Source: an uncultured Treponema sp. (GTDB taxonomy: Bacteria; Spirochaetota; Spirochaetia; Treponematales; Treponemataceae). From it: a DNA stretch of 64,000 bases. The translations under genes were made by a program, and so were the position numbers. A model generated the notes under the pieces. It made no database searches and had not been told where the DNA came from. It saw only the letters and a list, made by a program, of their open reading frames with translations. The DNA lies in the NCBI RefSeq assembly GCF_945873775.1, contig NZ_CAMCEC010000001.1, forward strand, positions 62,001-126,000, written 5' to 3'. Within the stretch, counting starts at the first letter, position 1, and the number at the start of each line of letters is the position of its first letter. This document shows, one piece after another, positions 6,733-16,326 of this stretch.

Positions 6733-8841
6733 TTAAACTCTAAAGCGGTCAATCTGGTCTGCAATATTCGAAATAGAGCCTTTTACCTTTGAAGAAATCT
6801 CGCTTAAGGCGGCACCAGTTTCGTTTATTTTCTTTGCGCCAACCGCCATTTCATCCATGCTTTCCTTCATAACCATTGTGGCATCCTGAAGCCGTTTTAC
6901 TTCCTCAAGAATCGCCTGATTTCCGGCTGACATTTCAGAAGAGGCGTTGCGAACTTCGGAAGAACTGTCGTTCATGGAATGAAGAGCCTCGTTTATCTGC
7001 TTAGAGCCTTCGGTCTGTTCTTCCATTGCCGACTTAATCTGAACAACAAGCTGGTCTGTATCCTTGATTTTCTTGGAAACATTTTCAAAAGCCGAACTTG
7101 ATTCCGCGGAAGAAGCAACAACTTCATCGATAGATTCACGGATATTGTTAAGCTGGTCGCCGATTGTCTTTGACTGCGAAGTGGAAGTTTCTGAAAGCTT
7201 GCGGATTTCGTCTGCTACAACACTGAATCCTTTTCCGGCTTCGCCTGCGTGGGCTGCTTCGATTGCGGCGTTCATGGCAAGAAGGTTTGTCTGGCTTGCA
7301 ATTGAAGAAATGGCGGCGTTTGCCTCCTGAAGCATTGCGGACTGCTTTTCAATTTTTTCTATCTGCTCGTTTACGACTTGCTGCTTAGAAAATCCGTTCT
7401 GCGCGTCAGACTGAAGCTCGCTGAATGAAGAAGCCATTTTGTCAACGGACTGATTTACAGAAGAAATGTTTCCAATCATCTGCTCAACGGCAGCGGAAGC
7501 CTGGCTTACACCTGCGGTCTGGTTTTCAATCATTCTTTCAAGCGAAGAAATATTTGAAGCGATTTCATTTACAGCCCCGGCGGTTTCTTCAACACTTGAG
7601 CTTTGGCTTACAATCTGGTTTCTTACACTGTCAATGTTTGCAAGAATCTGCGTGATTGCACTGGAAGTATTTTGAGTGCTTTCTTCAAGAACTTCTCCTG
7701 CACTAGAAAGCTCATTCTTAGAATTTTTTACATCGGAAATAATTTCCTGCAATTTGCCAACAAATTTATTGAATCCTTTTACAACAACGCCGATTTCGTT
7801 GTTGGAATTTATTTCAATTCTTTGTGTAAGGTCGGCGTTGCCTGAAGCGATTTTTGTTATTGCGTAGTCAAGTTTATTCAATGGCTTTATTGCGCGGTAC
7901 ATAAGGAAGCCTGCTATGCTTACAAGAAGAATCGCGCTTATAATAGAAAGCCAAGTCATCTGCCCCATCATTGAAGTAATTGAAGAATAGATTTCACTCT
8001 GAAGAACAAAAATTCCAATAGACCAATGTGTGCCTTGAATAGGCGTAAAACTTACAAATTCAAGAGCCTCAGAGAATCCTTTTATCCAGGCAGTTCCTGT
8101 TTTACCTGCAACCATTTGCTTTGCAAGCTCGCCCATGTCTTCATGGCCTTTTGAATATCCGGTAAGAAAGTTGCGTTTCATGACCCAATCTTTGTTTGGA
8201 TGGGAAAGAACTGTTCCATCATCTGAAAGAATAACTGCATATCCAGTTTTTCCAACTTTTATTGAAGTTGCAACATCATCAAGGTGTTTTACATCAACTA
8301 TACCTGCAAAAAGACCTATAGTTTTTCCATTATGAACAATGGCATGAGCAATATGAATAATAGTTTTTCCTGTTGTTTTGGAAACTAAAGGATCTGCAAC
8401 AAATTTTGTTTTTCCTTCTTGCATAATAGCTTTGAAGTATGAACGGTCAGAAATATCTGCAGTGGGTCCTGTGTCAGTTGTGCAAATGCCATCTGGTCCC
8501 ACAACCAGTACATAGTCAAAGAGTTCTGAACGCTCGCCTTCATGAGCAAGAAGCCATTTTTTTATTGCGTCAATGTTTCCTGTAGAAACGACATCCGCTC
8601 TTAGGTAATAATCTAATTCTGAAAAATAAACATTCATTTTTTCCTGAAATAGTTGCGAATAGGCAGATGCAATAACTGCATAATCTTCGGCAGTATCAGA
8701 AAGCACAGACTTTTTTGTGATTTTTCCTGTTACAATAATTTGCAGGAAGTTAAAAAATATAATTGAAAGTCCTACAAAAAGAACAAGCCTGAACACAAGG
8801 CTCTTGCGTTTTTCGGTATTTGATGAAGCATTTTCTCCCAT
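6733..8841 (-). CDS. Methyl-accepting chemotaxis protein with dCache-type sensor
   Basis: 702-residue chemoreceptor. TM1 is at about 15-37. A PAS-like dCache ligand domain covers 40-290 (core [16 protein letters not shown] and DRSYFKAIM). TM2 is at 296-316, then HAMP to about 370 and a long coiled-coil signalling domain with the conserved tip ([16 protein letters not shown]). It should feed the CheA/CheW arrays encoded at 47-51 kb. The ligand is unknown; dCache receptors often bind amino acids or carboxylates. ATG at 8841 is preceded by AGGAGG at 8853-8858, so the in-frame extension to 8892 is rejected. A near-consensus promoter with a G10 tract upstream lies 5'. Confidence 0.95.
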   Translation of the reverse strand: MGENASSNTEKRKSLVFRLVLFVGLSIIFFNFLQIIVTGKITKKSVLSDTAEDYAVIASAYSQLFQEKMNVYFSELDYYLRADVVSTGNIDAIKKWLLAHEGERSELFDYVLVVGPDGICTTDTGPTADISDRSYFKAIMQEGKTKFVADPLVSKTTGKTIIHIAHAIVHNGKTIGLFAGIVDVKHLDDVATSIKVGKTGYAVILSDDGTVLSHPNKDWVMKRNFLTGYSKGHEDMGELAKQMVAGKTGTAWIKGFSEALEFVSFTPIQGTHWSIGIFVLQSEIYSSITSMMGQMTWLSIISAILLVSIAGFLMYRAIKPLNKLDYAITKIASGNADLTQRIEINSNNEIGVVVKGFNKFVGKLQEIISDVKNSKNELSSAGEVLEESTQNTSSAITQILANIDSVRNQIVSQSSSVEETAGAVNEIASNISSLERMIENQTAGVSQASAAVEQMIGNISSVNQSVDKMASSFSELQSDAQNGFSKQQVVNEQIEKIEKQSAMLQEANAAISSIASQTNLLAMNAAIEAAHAGEAGKGFSVVADEIRKLSETSTSQSKTIGDQLNNIRESIDEVVASSAESSSAFENVSKKIKDTDQLVVQIKSAMEEQTEGSKQINEALHSMNDSSSEVRNASSEMSAGNQAILEEVKRLQDATMVMKESMDEMAVGAKKINETGAALSEISSKVKGSISNIADQIDRFRV

Positions 8842-8898
8842 AATAATAAATTCCTCCTTAAAAATAAAAACCAGAGAATGTTTCAAAAGCATCTTTTA

Positions 8899-8984
8899 TG
8901 TCATTTTCGGGCTCGACCCGAAAATCTAAAAAAAATATATATTACAATCATTTAGAGATTGTCGTATCAAGTACGACAATGACA
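8899..8984. repeat. Two-hairpin dispersed repeat, intact copy
   Basis: TGTCATT-TTCGGG-CTCGA-CCCGAAA-ATCT (8899-8927) and its inverted partner AGATT-GTCGTA-TCAAG-TACGAC-AATGACA (8956-8984). An almost identical element in the opposite orientation is at 46236-46318, so this is a complete unit of about 86 bp. It lies inside the predicted leader of the chemoreceptor mRNA. With the promoter, the G10 tract and the single unit at 9103, it accounts for most of the 301-bp gap 8842-9142. Confidence 0.85.
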
Positions 8985-9034
8985 TTTTAAACTTATTGAG
9001 TATTCTCCAATTCTTAACAATACACTTGGTTTAA

Positions 9035-9062
9035 ATTATATAACAAAATCTTCATCTGTCAA
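9035..9062 (-). promoter_or_regulatory. Near-consensus chemoreceptor promoter
   Basis: Minus-strand TTGACA (9057-9062), a 16-bp spacer and TATAAT (9035-9040). An A7 run on the coding strand lies just upstream of the -35 box, and the G10 tract begins 15 bp upstream of it. The leader would be about 187 nt and includes the two-hairpin repeat. Confidence 0.8.
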
Positions 9063-9077
9063 CTTTTTTTACAAGTA

Positions 9078-9087
9078 CCCCCCCCCC
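9078..9087. repeat. C10/G10 homopolymer upstream of the chemoreceptor promoter
   Basis: Ten consecutive C on the plus strand, or ten G on the chemoreceptor coding strand. It sits 15 bp upstream of the -35 box. No other G/C run of this length is seen in the window. It is a likely slipped-strand site. Confidence 0.9.
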
Positions 9088-9102
9088 GTCTAATATTTTT
9101 TA

Positions 9103-9131
9103 AGATTCCCGTGTCAAGCACGAGTATGACA
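9103..9131. repeat. Dispersed hairpin repeat, single unit
   Basis: AGATTCCCGTGTCAAGCACG followed by AGTATGACA. One arm has a small decay (AGTA instead of GGAA). It lies 3' of the secreted-protein gene ending at 9143. Confidence 0.65.
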
Positions 9132-9142
9132 TATTTGCAAGT

Positions 9143-10228
9143 TTATTTTCCGTGATCAAGGACGCGGCGGTTCCAGTCTTTTGGAGGGTCTTCAATTATG
9201 CTCCAGTCAAAGTCAAGAATTCCATGCGGAGGAAAAAGAGGCTGTGGTGGCGGATGATTTTTTTTCAGATTTTCAGCAAGAATTTCTTCAAGAGATTTTC
9301 CATTTTCAAGCGTCAAATAAGGCTCGCCGAATGCGCAGATTGTTGAGTAAACAGACTCCTGAGGAACTTGAATTCCATTTAAATCATTTGAAGATTTTAT
9401 TTTTAAAACTGAATTAAAAGTACAGTCAGCAGGAAAAGAAGAAATTTTTTTCACACTGCGGATTTTGGTTCTGCGCCCTGTAACGCAAGTAAAAATTTGC
9501 CCGGCTACAACAAGATGCTTTGGAACAGAATATTCACTTCCTGCGTCGGAAAAAAAAGCCTGGGCGGAACTGTCGTATTCCATGTCGGTTTTCCAGTAGC
9601 GAATCTGGTAAACTGCTGAATCCGTGGCAAAATAAGACAAAAGCTCCTTGCTTGAAACTGGCGGACTTATTAAAATTCCAGAAGCGTTTCCTGAATCTTT
9701 CCAAAATCCAGCGCGCCCTGCTTCCCCGCTCTGCCTTATGACAAATTTCAGAAAAAGCTTGTCGCCAATTACAGCAACTGGAACATTGTAAATTTCTTTT
9801 CTATTCGGATATTTTATTTCAAGATTCCAGGCGCCAGAAGGAATTCCGTTCGCATAAAGAATTCCGCCGTCATTCTGCAAAACGCCGTTTCCATCTGCCT
9901 GCGAAAAAAGCTCATCGGCAAGCGGAACATATTTTATGCTGATTTCCTGTGCAGGGCTTTTTGAAGTTGTGTTGTTTACGTCCCGCGGATTTTTTTCTGA
10001 ATAAAGGCTGCTTTCTGCCGCGCGGTCATCGTACCAAGTGTAAAAAGTTCTAAGCACAGCTTGGGGAATTGCGCCGCCGTCATCAGAAACGTAGCCTGAA
10101 TCAAAGACAAAGTAGCGGCTGGAATTTTTCCATACGCCTTTTAAAAGCTGAGGAACTTCTTCCTGTGAAAAAATTTTAACTGAGAAAAGTAAAAAAACAA
10201 ATGCTAGAAGTTTTCTTTTAAAGACCAT
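9143..10228 (-). CDS. Secreted protein of unknown function
   Basis: 361 residues with a signal peptide (MVFKRKLLAFVFLLFSVKIFS, cleaved near QEE). I do not recognise a named domain. The mature protein mixes short beta-type segments (RYFVFDSGYV, NLEIKYPNRKEIYNVPVAVI) with a proline-rich end (NHPPPQPLFPPHG) and no membrane helix, which suggests a periplasmic or surface location. The ATG at 10228 lies 25 bp inside the end of thiI, after GGGGAA, so it is translationally coupled to thiI. It is the last gene of a run that begins with two predicted beta-barrels. Confidence 0.75.
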   Translation of the reverse strand: MVFKRKLLAFVFLLFSVKIFSQEEVPQLLKGVWKNSSRYFVFDSGYVSDDGGAIPQAVLRTFYTWYDDRAAESSLYSEKNPRDVNNTTSKSPAQEISIKYVPLADELFSQADGNGVLQNDGGILYANGIPSGAWNLEIKYPNRKEIYNVPVAVIGDKLFLKFVIRQSGEAGRAGFWKDSGNASGILISPPVSSKELLSYFATDSAVYQIRYWKTDMEYDSSAQAFFSDAGSEYSVPKHLVVAGQIFTCVTGRRTKIRSVKKISSFPADCTFNSVLKIKSSNDLNGIQVPQESVYSTICAFGEPYLTLENGKSLEEILAENLKKNHPPPQPLFPPHGILDFDWSIIEDPPKDWNRRVLDHGK

Positions 10229-11433
10229 TTTTCCCCGATAACGTCTCTTATTGAGTATCGGAAAATTTGACGCTCATCAAAAGATTTTTGAATAAGAGAA
10301 TCAATTTCCATGGAATCGTAAATTTTCTTTGCTTCTTCTATAGTGGCTCTCAAAACAGGATGCTTTGGGCTGAACAAAACGCAGCAGTCTTCATACGGAA
10401 GAATTGAAGTTTCGTAAGTTCCTATGAAATTCGCTGTGTCCATGATTTCCTCTTTGTCCAAGCCAATCAGCGGACGAACCAAAGGCTTTTCTGCAAAGCT
10501 TTCTGTAACCGCAAGATTTTCAATTGTCTGGCTTGCAACCTGCCCCAAACTTTCGCCTGTTATTATGCAGTCGCAGTTAATCCGCTCGGCAAGCATATTG
10601 GCGGCTTTCATCATGCAAAGACGGAGCATCAATGTTGAATAGGCTTCCGGCGCTTTTTGCTTTATTTTCATCTGAACTTCTGTAAATGAAATTACATTAA
10701 GGTGAGTGTCGTTTCCGTACTGCGCGATAATCTTTGCAAGGTCCTGAACTTTTTGCTGGGCTTCTTCCGAAGTGTATGGATAAGAATGAAAATAAACACA
10801 TTCAACTTTCATTCCGCGTCGCATCATTCTGTAGCCTGCAACTGGACTGTCAATTCCGCCTGAAAGAAGCAAAAGACCTTTTCCGCTCACGCCAACTGGA
10901 AGACCACGGCAAGTTTTTTTCTGGGAACAGTAAACATAGCATTTTTCGCGCACTTCAATATTAATGGAAACGTCCGGCTTGTGAACATCAACATCAAGAG
11001 TTCCGTCATCAAAAAGAACTCCGGCAACTTCCGTGGCAATCTCGTAGGAATTAAGCGGAAAATCTTTGTCTTCACGGCGCGCTTCAATTTTAAAAGTTTT
11101 TGCTCCGTTTGATTTTGCAACTTTTCCTTCTTTTCTGACTGCAATTTTTATAGCTTCAAGATTTTTTTCAACAGCCTGAACTTTTGCCCAGCCGGTAATT
11201 CCAATCAAATGGTCAAGCGCATACTCAACTGCGCCGCAAGAATTTTTTGTGCAGTAAATGTAAAGCCGCCCGGAAAGAAGTTTTACTTTTGCCTCGACAG
11301 TCTCCAAAGCAAGCCGGATATTGCACAAAAGCTGTTTTTCAAAAATACGGATATTTCCGCCTTTAAGTGTAAGCTCGCCAAGCTTTCCAAGATAAGTTTC
11401 TGTATAAAAAGTTGTGTCGATTTCAGTTTTCAT
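10204..11433 (-). CDS. thiI: tRNA 4-thiouridine synthase ThiI
   Basis: 409 residues. Activates U8 of tRNA with ATP and inserts sulfur taken from a cysteine-desulfurase persulfide. It may also serve thiamine synthesis where a rhodanese domain exists. An N-terminal ferredoxin-like plus THUMP part spans about 1-165, then the PP-loop ATP pyrophosphatase domain with LLLLSGGIDSPVAG (S191-S196). The C-terminal EDCCVLFSPKHP corresponds to the conserved Cys region of the family. There is no C-terminal rhodanese domain, so it is the short type. It sits 11 bp after a beta-barrel gene and overlaps the next secreted-protein gene. Confidence 0.95.
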   Translation of the reverse strand: MKTEIDTTFYTETYLGKLGELTLKGGNIRIFEKQLLCNIRLALETVEAKVKLLSGRLYIYCTKNSCGAVEYALDHLIGITGWAKVQAVEKNLEAIKIAVRKEGKVAKSNGAKTFKIEARREDKDFPLNSYEIATEVAGVLFDDGTLDVDVHKPDVSINIEVREKCYVYCSQKKTCRGLPVGVSGKGLLLLSGGIDSPVAGYRMMRRGMKVECVYFHSYPYTSEEAQQKVQDLAKIIAQYGNDTHLNVISFTEVQMKIKQKAPEAYSTLMLRLCMMKAANMLAERINCDCIITGESLGQVASQTIENLAVTESFAEKPLVRPLIGLDKEEIMDTANFIGTYETSILPYEDCCVLFSPKHPVLRATIEEAKKIYDSMEIDSLIQKSFDERQIFRYSIRDVIGEKWSLKENF

Positions 11434-11444
11434 TTTTTAAGCCG

Positions 11445-13328
11445 TTAAAATCTTATTGTTACGCCAAAGTTAAAGAAAAGATTAAGTTTGTTTGTAAGTT
11501 GAGAAATCCAGGCATCTTTAAATCCGTCCACAATTGCTTTTGCCTCAGCTGAATCCAAATCGTATTTTTCTCCGTTCTTTGATTTGCGGAATCCAATGAT
11601 GTCGCCAGTTCCGCCGCCGTTTCCGTCATCATCTTTTTCGTAAACTGGAATTATGTCTTCATTTCCACCTGGAAACATCTGGTTTGAAACTCCATAATTG
11701 TGAATGTATTCAAATGTGCAGCCGGCATTCAAGGAAACGCGCGTTCCTTTTTTTGTAGGCTTAAAATCGTACTTTACATTCAACGAAGACTGAAGCGTAA
11801 ACTGAACGTGCTTTTGGTTCAGCCAGTTCATGGAATCCCAAGCGGAAGAAACGTGGTTGCCGGAATTTGAATTATTTGCGGCAAACATCGAATGAGTGTA
11901 AACCGAGCCGTCTGTTGAATAAACATTTTTGTCTGCGCAAAGATAAATCATGGCTTCTTCTGTGTCCAAAGTTTCGCAGACATTTCCGTGGCGTGAATAA
12001 GTTGTTCCCATTGACAAAGTGAGCTGCTTAAAAGGCTTTATGTCAACGGAAAATTTTACAGCGTCTGAGTTCGGTTCATACTGCGAGCCAATCAAAACAC
12101 CGGCATTTGTACAGTTCTGATAGTTTATTGTTGAAGATGAAATTGAAGCCAAACTGTCGCTGTCATACTGCCAGTGGCTGTAAGTATACGGAAGCACAAA
12201 AGTGTAGTTAAAATCCAGCCGGTCAAGGAATGAATTTGCCGGAGTGTAGATAAGCCCGGTTTTTGCAGCAAGCCTGTACTTTGAATCGAAATTCAATTTA
12301 AAGAAATCTTCCGCCGGAAAATCATCGCACATAACGTCAGTTTCCCACAAAACCCCAGGAGCAGGCCTTATGTCGATTAAAAGTCCCATCGCAAGATTGT
12401 CGCTCGCACCTCCAACACCCTGAGCAACCATATAAGGAACCGGCAAAATGTAAGAAAGATCAAGGCGGTTTCCGTAGACTGCACTTTCATAGAATGAAAC
12501 TTTCAAAAAATCAAAAGGCTCATATCCAATTGCATGGAACGCCATTATTTTATCTGGAGCCAAAGTTGAAAGGTCGCCGTCATAAGATGAAGTTGCGCCA
12601 ATCATTGAAAGTTCCTGAACATAAGAAAGTTTGTCGTGCAAATATGTGAGCGAAAGGTTTCCTGAATGATAGCTTGTGTCGTTAAGCGAAAGTCCTTCAT
12701 TTATAAATGCTGAATATCCGCTTCTGTAAATTCCGCCCTGAACAAAAAGATTTTTGTAGCCAAGCGCAATGATACTATTCACGTCAAGGTACATTTCAAT
12801 CGGGCCGACTTCAGTGGCATCAAAAATAGAATCGTGGAATGAATTTGAATACTGCGGCATAAAGTCTATATCAGTCGCATTCGAAACCGCAAAGCCCGCT
12901 CCGTATCCAAGCGAAACAAAATCATCTTTAAACCCCAAGTCGCCTTTTATTGCAGGATAAAGCGCAAGCATTTTTGAAGTGCTAAAGGACTGCTTTTCGT
13001 TCTTTTCGTCCTTTTCTTCCATTTCATGCTTAATGAAAAAATCAGTTTCAAAAGTTATGTGGTAAGGCTTGCCGGTTACGCGCTCATAAATTTCAGTTGC
13101 AATTTCCTTGTCTTTTTCGCAGCCGGTTTCAATTACTTCCTGAAGAATCGACTTTACATTTGCAAGCGGATAAGGACGGATTGGAGGCACATTTGAAACA
13201 AGCCCGCGGTTTTCCCAAATTAATGCGTACTTATAAAATTCGTCTGACGGGTCAACAGAAACTTGAGAAAAACAAAAAGCTCCAGCAAAAGCAAAAACAG
13301 CGGCAAAAAAAAGTTTTCTTAACTTCAT
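11445..13328 (-). CDS. Predicted outer-membrane beta-barrel protein
   Basis: 627 residues with a signal peptide (MKLRKLFFAAVFAFAGAFCFS). An N-terminal globular part (about 22-90, helices ALIWENRGLVS and SILQEVIETG) precedes a long stretch of alternating residues rich in Tyr, Ser and Asn. The final NKLNLFFNFGVTIRF, ending in Phe, is typical of barrel C-termini. I cannot name the family. ATG at 13328 is preferred to the upstream TTG at 13343, because AAGGAAA lies 8 nt before it. It follows a similar barrel gene by 19 bp and precedes thiI by 11 bp. The pair may be related, since both begin with a short secreted helical part. Confidence 0.8.
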   Translation of the reverse strand: MKLRKLFFAAVFAFAGAFCFSQVSVDPSDEFYKYALIWENRGLVSNVPPIRPYPLANVKSILQEVIETGCEKDKEIATEIYERVTGKPYHITFETDFFIKHEMEEKDEKNEKQSFSTSKMLALYPAIKGDLGFKDDFVSLGYGAGFAVSNATDIDFMPQYSNSFHDSIFDATEVGPIEMYLDVNSIIALGYKNLFVQGGIYRSGYSAFINEGLSLNDTSYHSGNLSLTYLHDKLSYVQELSMIGATSSYDGDLSTLAPDKIMAFHAIGYEPFDFLKVSFYESAVYGNRLDLSYILPVPYMVAQGVGGASDNLAMGLLIDIRPAPGVLWETDVMCDDFPAEDFFKLNFDSKYRLAAKTGLIYTPANSFLDRLDFNYTFVLPYTYSHWQYDSDSLASISSSTINYQNCTNAGVLIGSQYEPNSDAVKFSVDIKPFKQLTLSMGTTYSRHGNVCETLDTEEAMIYLCADKNVYSTDGSVYTHSMFAANNSNSGNHVSSAWDSMNWLNQKHVQFTLQSSLNVKYDFKPTKKGTRVSLNAGCTFEYIHNYGVSNQMFPGGNEDIIPVYEKDDDGNGGGTGDIIGFRKSKNGEKYDLDSAEAKAIVDGFKDAWISQLTNKLNLFFNFGVTIRF

Positions 13329-13347
13329 TAATATTTCCTTCAATTAA

Positions 13348-15039
13348 TTACAAAATTTTTATATTCGCGGCAAAAGCAACTTCAAATCCATTTTCATTTC
13401 TGCCGCTTTCATTATTGTAATTTATAATAAACGTATATGACGGCTGAAACACAAAAGTTATATTTTCCTTAGGGCTGAAAGTTCCGCGCAAAGAAACAAC
13501 ATTCACATATTCGTTAGTTCCAGACGGCGTAGAAGCTTTCTGTCTTTTTTTTGCCTCATCGCTTCCTTGAGAATCAGAATCCGGGAAAATCCAGTTCTCG
13601 CGGTTTTTCTTGCCATCATCGCTGTCGTCAATTACGTATTCATTTCCTTCGTGCCAACCAAGATTCTTGAAAATTTTTGTGCCGGAATTTTTTCCGCAAG
13701 CCTTTAAAAGATAAGACGCGCCCAAAGACCATTTTGCAGGCTTTTCATATTCAATGCTCAGCTTGCCGGAAACAGTATCCGGACCAAAGGGAGTCCCAAT
13801 CCATTCATAGAAAACATATTTTGTGTCGCCAAGATTTTCGCGGTAGTTGCGCACCATGCTCCAGTCAGGGCTTTCCTTTATGTACATATATGCGTCTGTG
13901 TAAGTTCCTTCAAGCCAAAAGTGAAAATATCCGTCATTGCAAGGAACAAAGGATTCGATTCCGCCTTGAAAAGCAAGTCCGTTCGGCGTTGTGTCGTCTT
14001 TAAAGTTTGAAGTTTCATATACAGTCTGAAACTGCGTCATTGCAAATTCGCCGTACAGCCTCAAAAATTTTACAGGCGTGTATGCAAGCTTTAAAGCAAG
14101 ATAATCGCAAGTATTGCTTTCGTTGCTTCCGTAGTCGCGCCAAGCCGCAAATCCGTGGTAAATTGTCCAAGGATTCAAATAGCGAAGCTCCATCGGCGCA
14201 AAAACAAGCAAAGATTCCCTTGCGGTAAACTGAAGTTTCTTAAAAAAGCGGAAATTGATTTCGTGCGAGTAAAGATATTTGTCCACATTGAACTGATTTA
14301 CATTCATGGAATACCTGAAATTCGGCGTGTAAAAGCCAAGTTCCAAATAGCTAGAGCCTGTAAAATATCTGCTTTGCACAATGCTTCCAGTCAGCGAGCG
14401 GGTAAAATCAGAGGCTCCTCTTCCAATCTGAAAAGTCAAAGCCGCGTTTTCTGTAAAATTATGGCTTGTGCTGAAATATCCTGTGTCCGGGAAATTTATG
14501 TCGATTTCATCAGCCGCAAGTGGAACGCTCAAAAAATTATCATTATCTTCTTTTGTGTTTTTATTCAGCGCGAGTTTTCCTTCAAACATCATTGTAAAAT
14601 AATCCGCGCCTTCAATTTTTACAGGAATATAAAGGAAGTCGCCTTTATCATAGCGTCCGTAGTTCCACTCCAAATCATCGTTCTGCTTGTAATAGCCTTC
14701 CGCATTGAGTTCAACTTCAAAGCCAAGCTTTATAAAATCCGGCCCGAACTCAAAAGATTCCTGCGAACAATAATTTTTTATTCTGTCATACTGAAGTTTT
14801 CCGGCGGAACTCAAAGAGCTGTATTCGGCTTCATCAAGGAAAAAAAGAATTTCTCCAACACTCAAAGGCGATCGGTCTGTAAAATCAAGCCTGCCCTCTT
14901 CCATTGAAACAGCGGCAAGGGCGTCATAAATCCAGTGTCCGTTTTTTACAAGTTCATTTTTTCCGCGTGCAAAAGAAAAGAACGGCACGTAAAGCAAAAC
15001 AATCCAAAGAAATTTTTTAAATGAACTTAAAATTTTCAT
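13348..15039 (-). CDS. Predicted outer-membrane beta-barrel protein
   Basis: 563 residues. The signal sequence MKILSSFKKFLWIVLLYVPFFSFA is followed by a helical segment (YDALAAVSMEEGRLDF..SVGEILFFLDEAEYSSLSSAGKLQYDRI). The rest looks like many amphipathic strands, with alternating aromatic positions (YSMNVNQFNVDKYLYSHEINFRFF). Family unknown. It ends FAANIKIL without a terminal aromatic. ATG at 15039 has no Shine-Dalgarno, but a -10 box TAAAAT lies 8 nt upstream. The mRNA is therefore predicted to be leaderless, which rules against the TTG at 15048. First gene of a four-gene minus-strand run. Confidence 0.78.
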   Translation of the reverse strand: MKILSSFKKFLWIVLLYVPFFSFARGKNELVKNGHWIYDALAAVSMEEGRLDFTDRSPLSVGEILFFLDEAEYSSLSSAGKLQYDRIKNYCSQESFEFGPDFIKLGFEVELNAEGYYKQNDDLEWNYGRYDKGDFLYIPVKIEGADYFTMMFEGKLALNKNTKEDNDNFLSVPLAADEIDINFPDTGYFSTSHNFTENAALTFQIGRGASDFTRSLTGSIVQSRYFTGSSYLELGFYTPNFRYSMNVNQFNVDKYLYSHEINFRFFKKLQFTARESLLVFAPMELRYLNPWTIYHGFAAWRDYGSNESNTCDYLALKLAYTPVKFLRLYGEFAMTQFQTVYETSNFKDDTTPNGLAFQGGIESFVPCNDGYFHFWLEGTYTDAYMYIKESPDWSMVRNYRENLGDTKYVFYEWIGTPFGPDTVSGKLSIEYEKPAKWSLGASYLLKACGKNSGTKIFKNLGWHEGNEYVIDDSDDGKKNRENWIFPDSDSQGSDEAKKRQKASTPSGTNEYVNVVSLRGTFSPKENITFVFQPSYTFIINYNNESGRNENGFEVAFAANIKIL

Positions 15040-15047
15040 AGAAACCA

Positions 15048-15090
15048 ATTTTACTTGATTCTTGCAGAAAGTACAAGTATAGAGTAAAAT
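15048..15090. promoter_or_regulatory. Overlapping divergent leaderless promoters
   Basis: Minus strand: TTGTAC (15071-15076), 17 bp, TAAAAT (15048-15053), then 8 nt to ATG. Plus strand: TTGCAG (15062-15067), 17 bp, TAAAAT (15085-15090), then 9 nt to ATG. The two -35 boxes are interleaved within 15 bp, and 60 bp separate the start codons. The two polymerases cannot bind together. Confidence 0.7.
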
Positions 15091-15099
15091 CGATAGAAT

Positions 15100-16326
15100 A
15101 TGAAAATCGCGATGTTTACAGACGCATACTTTCCGCGCATAAACGGAGTTACAGTTTCAGTCCAGTCTTTTGCGGAAGGACTTTGCAAGCTTGGACACGA
15201 AGTCTGTGTTGTCTGCCTTGAATATACAGAAGAACAGCAAAAAAGTTCTTTTTTTGACGAAAAAACAAATGACGAGAAGTCGCCGTTTAAAATTTTAAGA
15301 GTTCCGTCTGCTTGGATTGCATTTTCAAAAGAAGACAGAATGATGCGGCTGGACAAATGGCATCTAGTAAAAAAATCCATGGACGAATTTCAGCCTGACG
15401 TAATCCATATTAATTCAGAATGGACAATCGGATATTTTGGAGCAATTTACTGCCGCCATCGCCATGTTCCTTTTGTATTCACATTCCACACGCTTTGGGA
15501 AGATTATCTTGCAAACTACATAAACTTTGTTCCTGCCCGCGGACTAAAAAAAATCGGAATGGAAGTCGTTCGCTTTTATTTAAAGAGAGCCGACGTGATT
15601 ATCGCTCCGACAAAGCGGATTGCAGAAGTCGTGGAAAGATACGGAATAAAACGCCAAGTGAACATTCTTCCAACAGGAATTCCAGACAGCAAGCTTGAGT
15701 ACGATGAAAAAAAATCAAATGAAGTTTACGCAACGCTTTTCAAAAAGTTTCCAGAATTAAAGGAAAGAAAAATCCTTCTTTTTGTAGGACGCATTGTAAA
15801 GGAAAAAAACCTTCCGTTTCTTTTTGATGTCTTGGAAAAAGTTCAGGAATCTCGGCCGGACACTGCGCTTTTGTTTGTGGGCGGCGGACCGTTTTTGAGC
15901 GAGCTGAAGGAATGCGTAAAATCGCGCGGACTTGAAAAATCAGTTTTCTTTACAGGATATATCAACGGAAACGATTTGATTTACTTTTACAAGATGGCTT
16001 CGGTCTTTACTTTTCCGAGCAAAACAGAAACACAGGGGCTTGTAACAGTTGAAGCTATGCTTTCCGGGCTGCCGGTTGTAGCAATCGGGGAAATGGGAAC
16101 AGTGGACGTTATGCAGGGAGACAACGGCGGCTTTATGGTAAAAGATGACGTGGAGGAATTTTCCAAAAAGACGCTGGAACTTCTGCAGAATGAATCCCTT
16201 CACAAGGAAAAATCAAAGCAGGCCTTGGAATGGGGAAGCAAATGGAAAATTTCTTCTCTTACGCCCAAGCTGACCGAATGCTACCGAAAAGCAATCGACA
16301 TCTGCAAAGAAAGGGAAAGCAAGTGA
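15100..16326 (+). CDS. Family 4 (GT-B) glycosyltransferase
   Basis: 408 residues in two Rossmann halves. The N-terminal MKIAMFTDAYFPRINGVTVSVQSFAEGL, with its conserved PRINGV acceptor loop, is typical of the diacylglycerol-glucosyl/mannosyltransferase branch of GT4. The C-terminal donor site has VGRIVKEKNLPFL and the E-x7-E motif TETQGLVTVEAM. It probably adds a hexose to a membrane lipid from a nucleotide sugar at the inner face of the membrane. The substrate is inferred, not shown. ATG at 15100 lacks a Shine-Dalgarno and lies 9 nt after a -10 box. The stop overlaps the GTG of the next gene. Confidence 0.9.
   Translation: MKIAMFTDAYFPRINGVTVSVQSFAEGLCKLGHEVCVVCLEYTEEQQKSSFFDEKTNDEKSPFKILRVPSAWIAFSKEDRMMRLDKWHLVKKSMDEFQPDVIHINSEWTIGYFGAIYCRHRHVPFVFTFHTLWEDYLANYINFVPARGLKKIGMEVVRFYLKRADVIIAPTKRIAEVVERYGIKRQVNILPTGIPDSKLEYDEKKSNEVYATLFKKFPELKERKILLFVGRIVKEKNLPFLFDVLEKVQESRPDTALLFVGGGPFLSELKECVKSRGLEKSVFFTGYINGNDLIYFYKMASVFTFPSKTETQGLVTVEAMLSGLPVVAIGEMGTVDVMQGDNGGFMVKDDVEEFSKKTLELLQNESLHKEKSKQALEWGSKWKISSLTPKLTECYRKAIDICKERESK

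Noticed and set aside
9078-9087. C10 run as assembly error only
   Set aside because: It cannot be excluded, but its place just upstream of a consensus promoter makes a real, variable tract more likely; kept as a finding with that caveat.
14155-14907. 250-codon open frame opposite the beta-barrel gene
   Set aside because: Composition is basic and low-complexity, it has no start signal, and the opposite strand has a signal peptide and barrel pattern.
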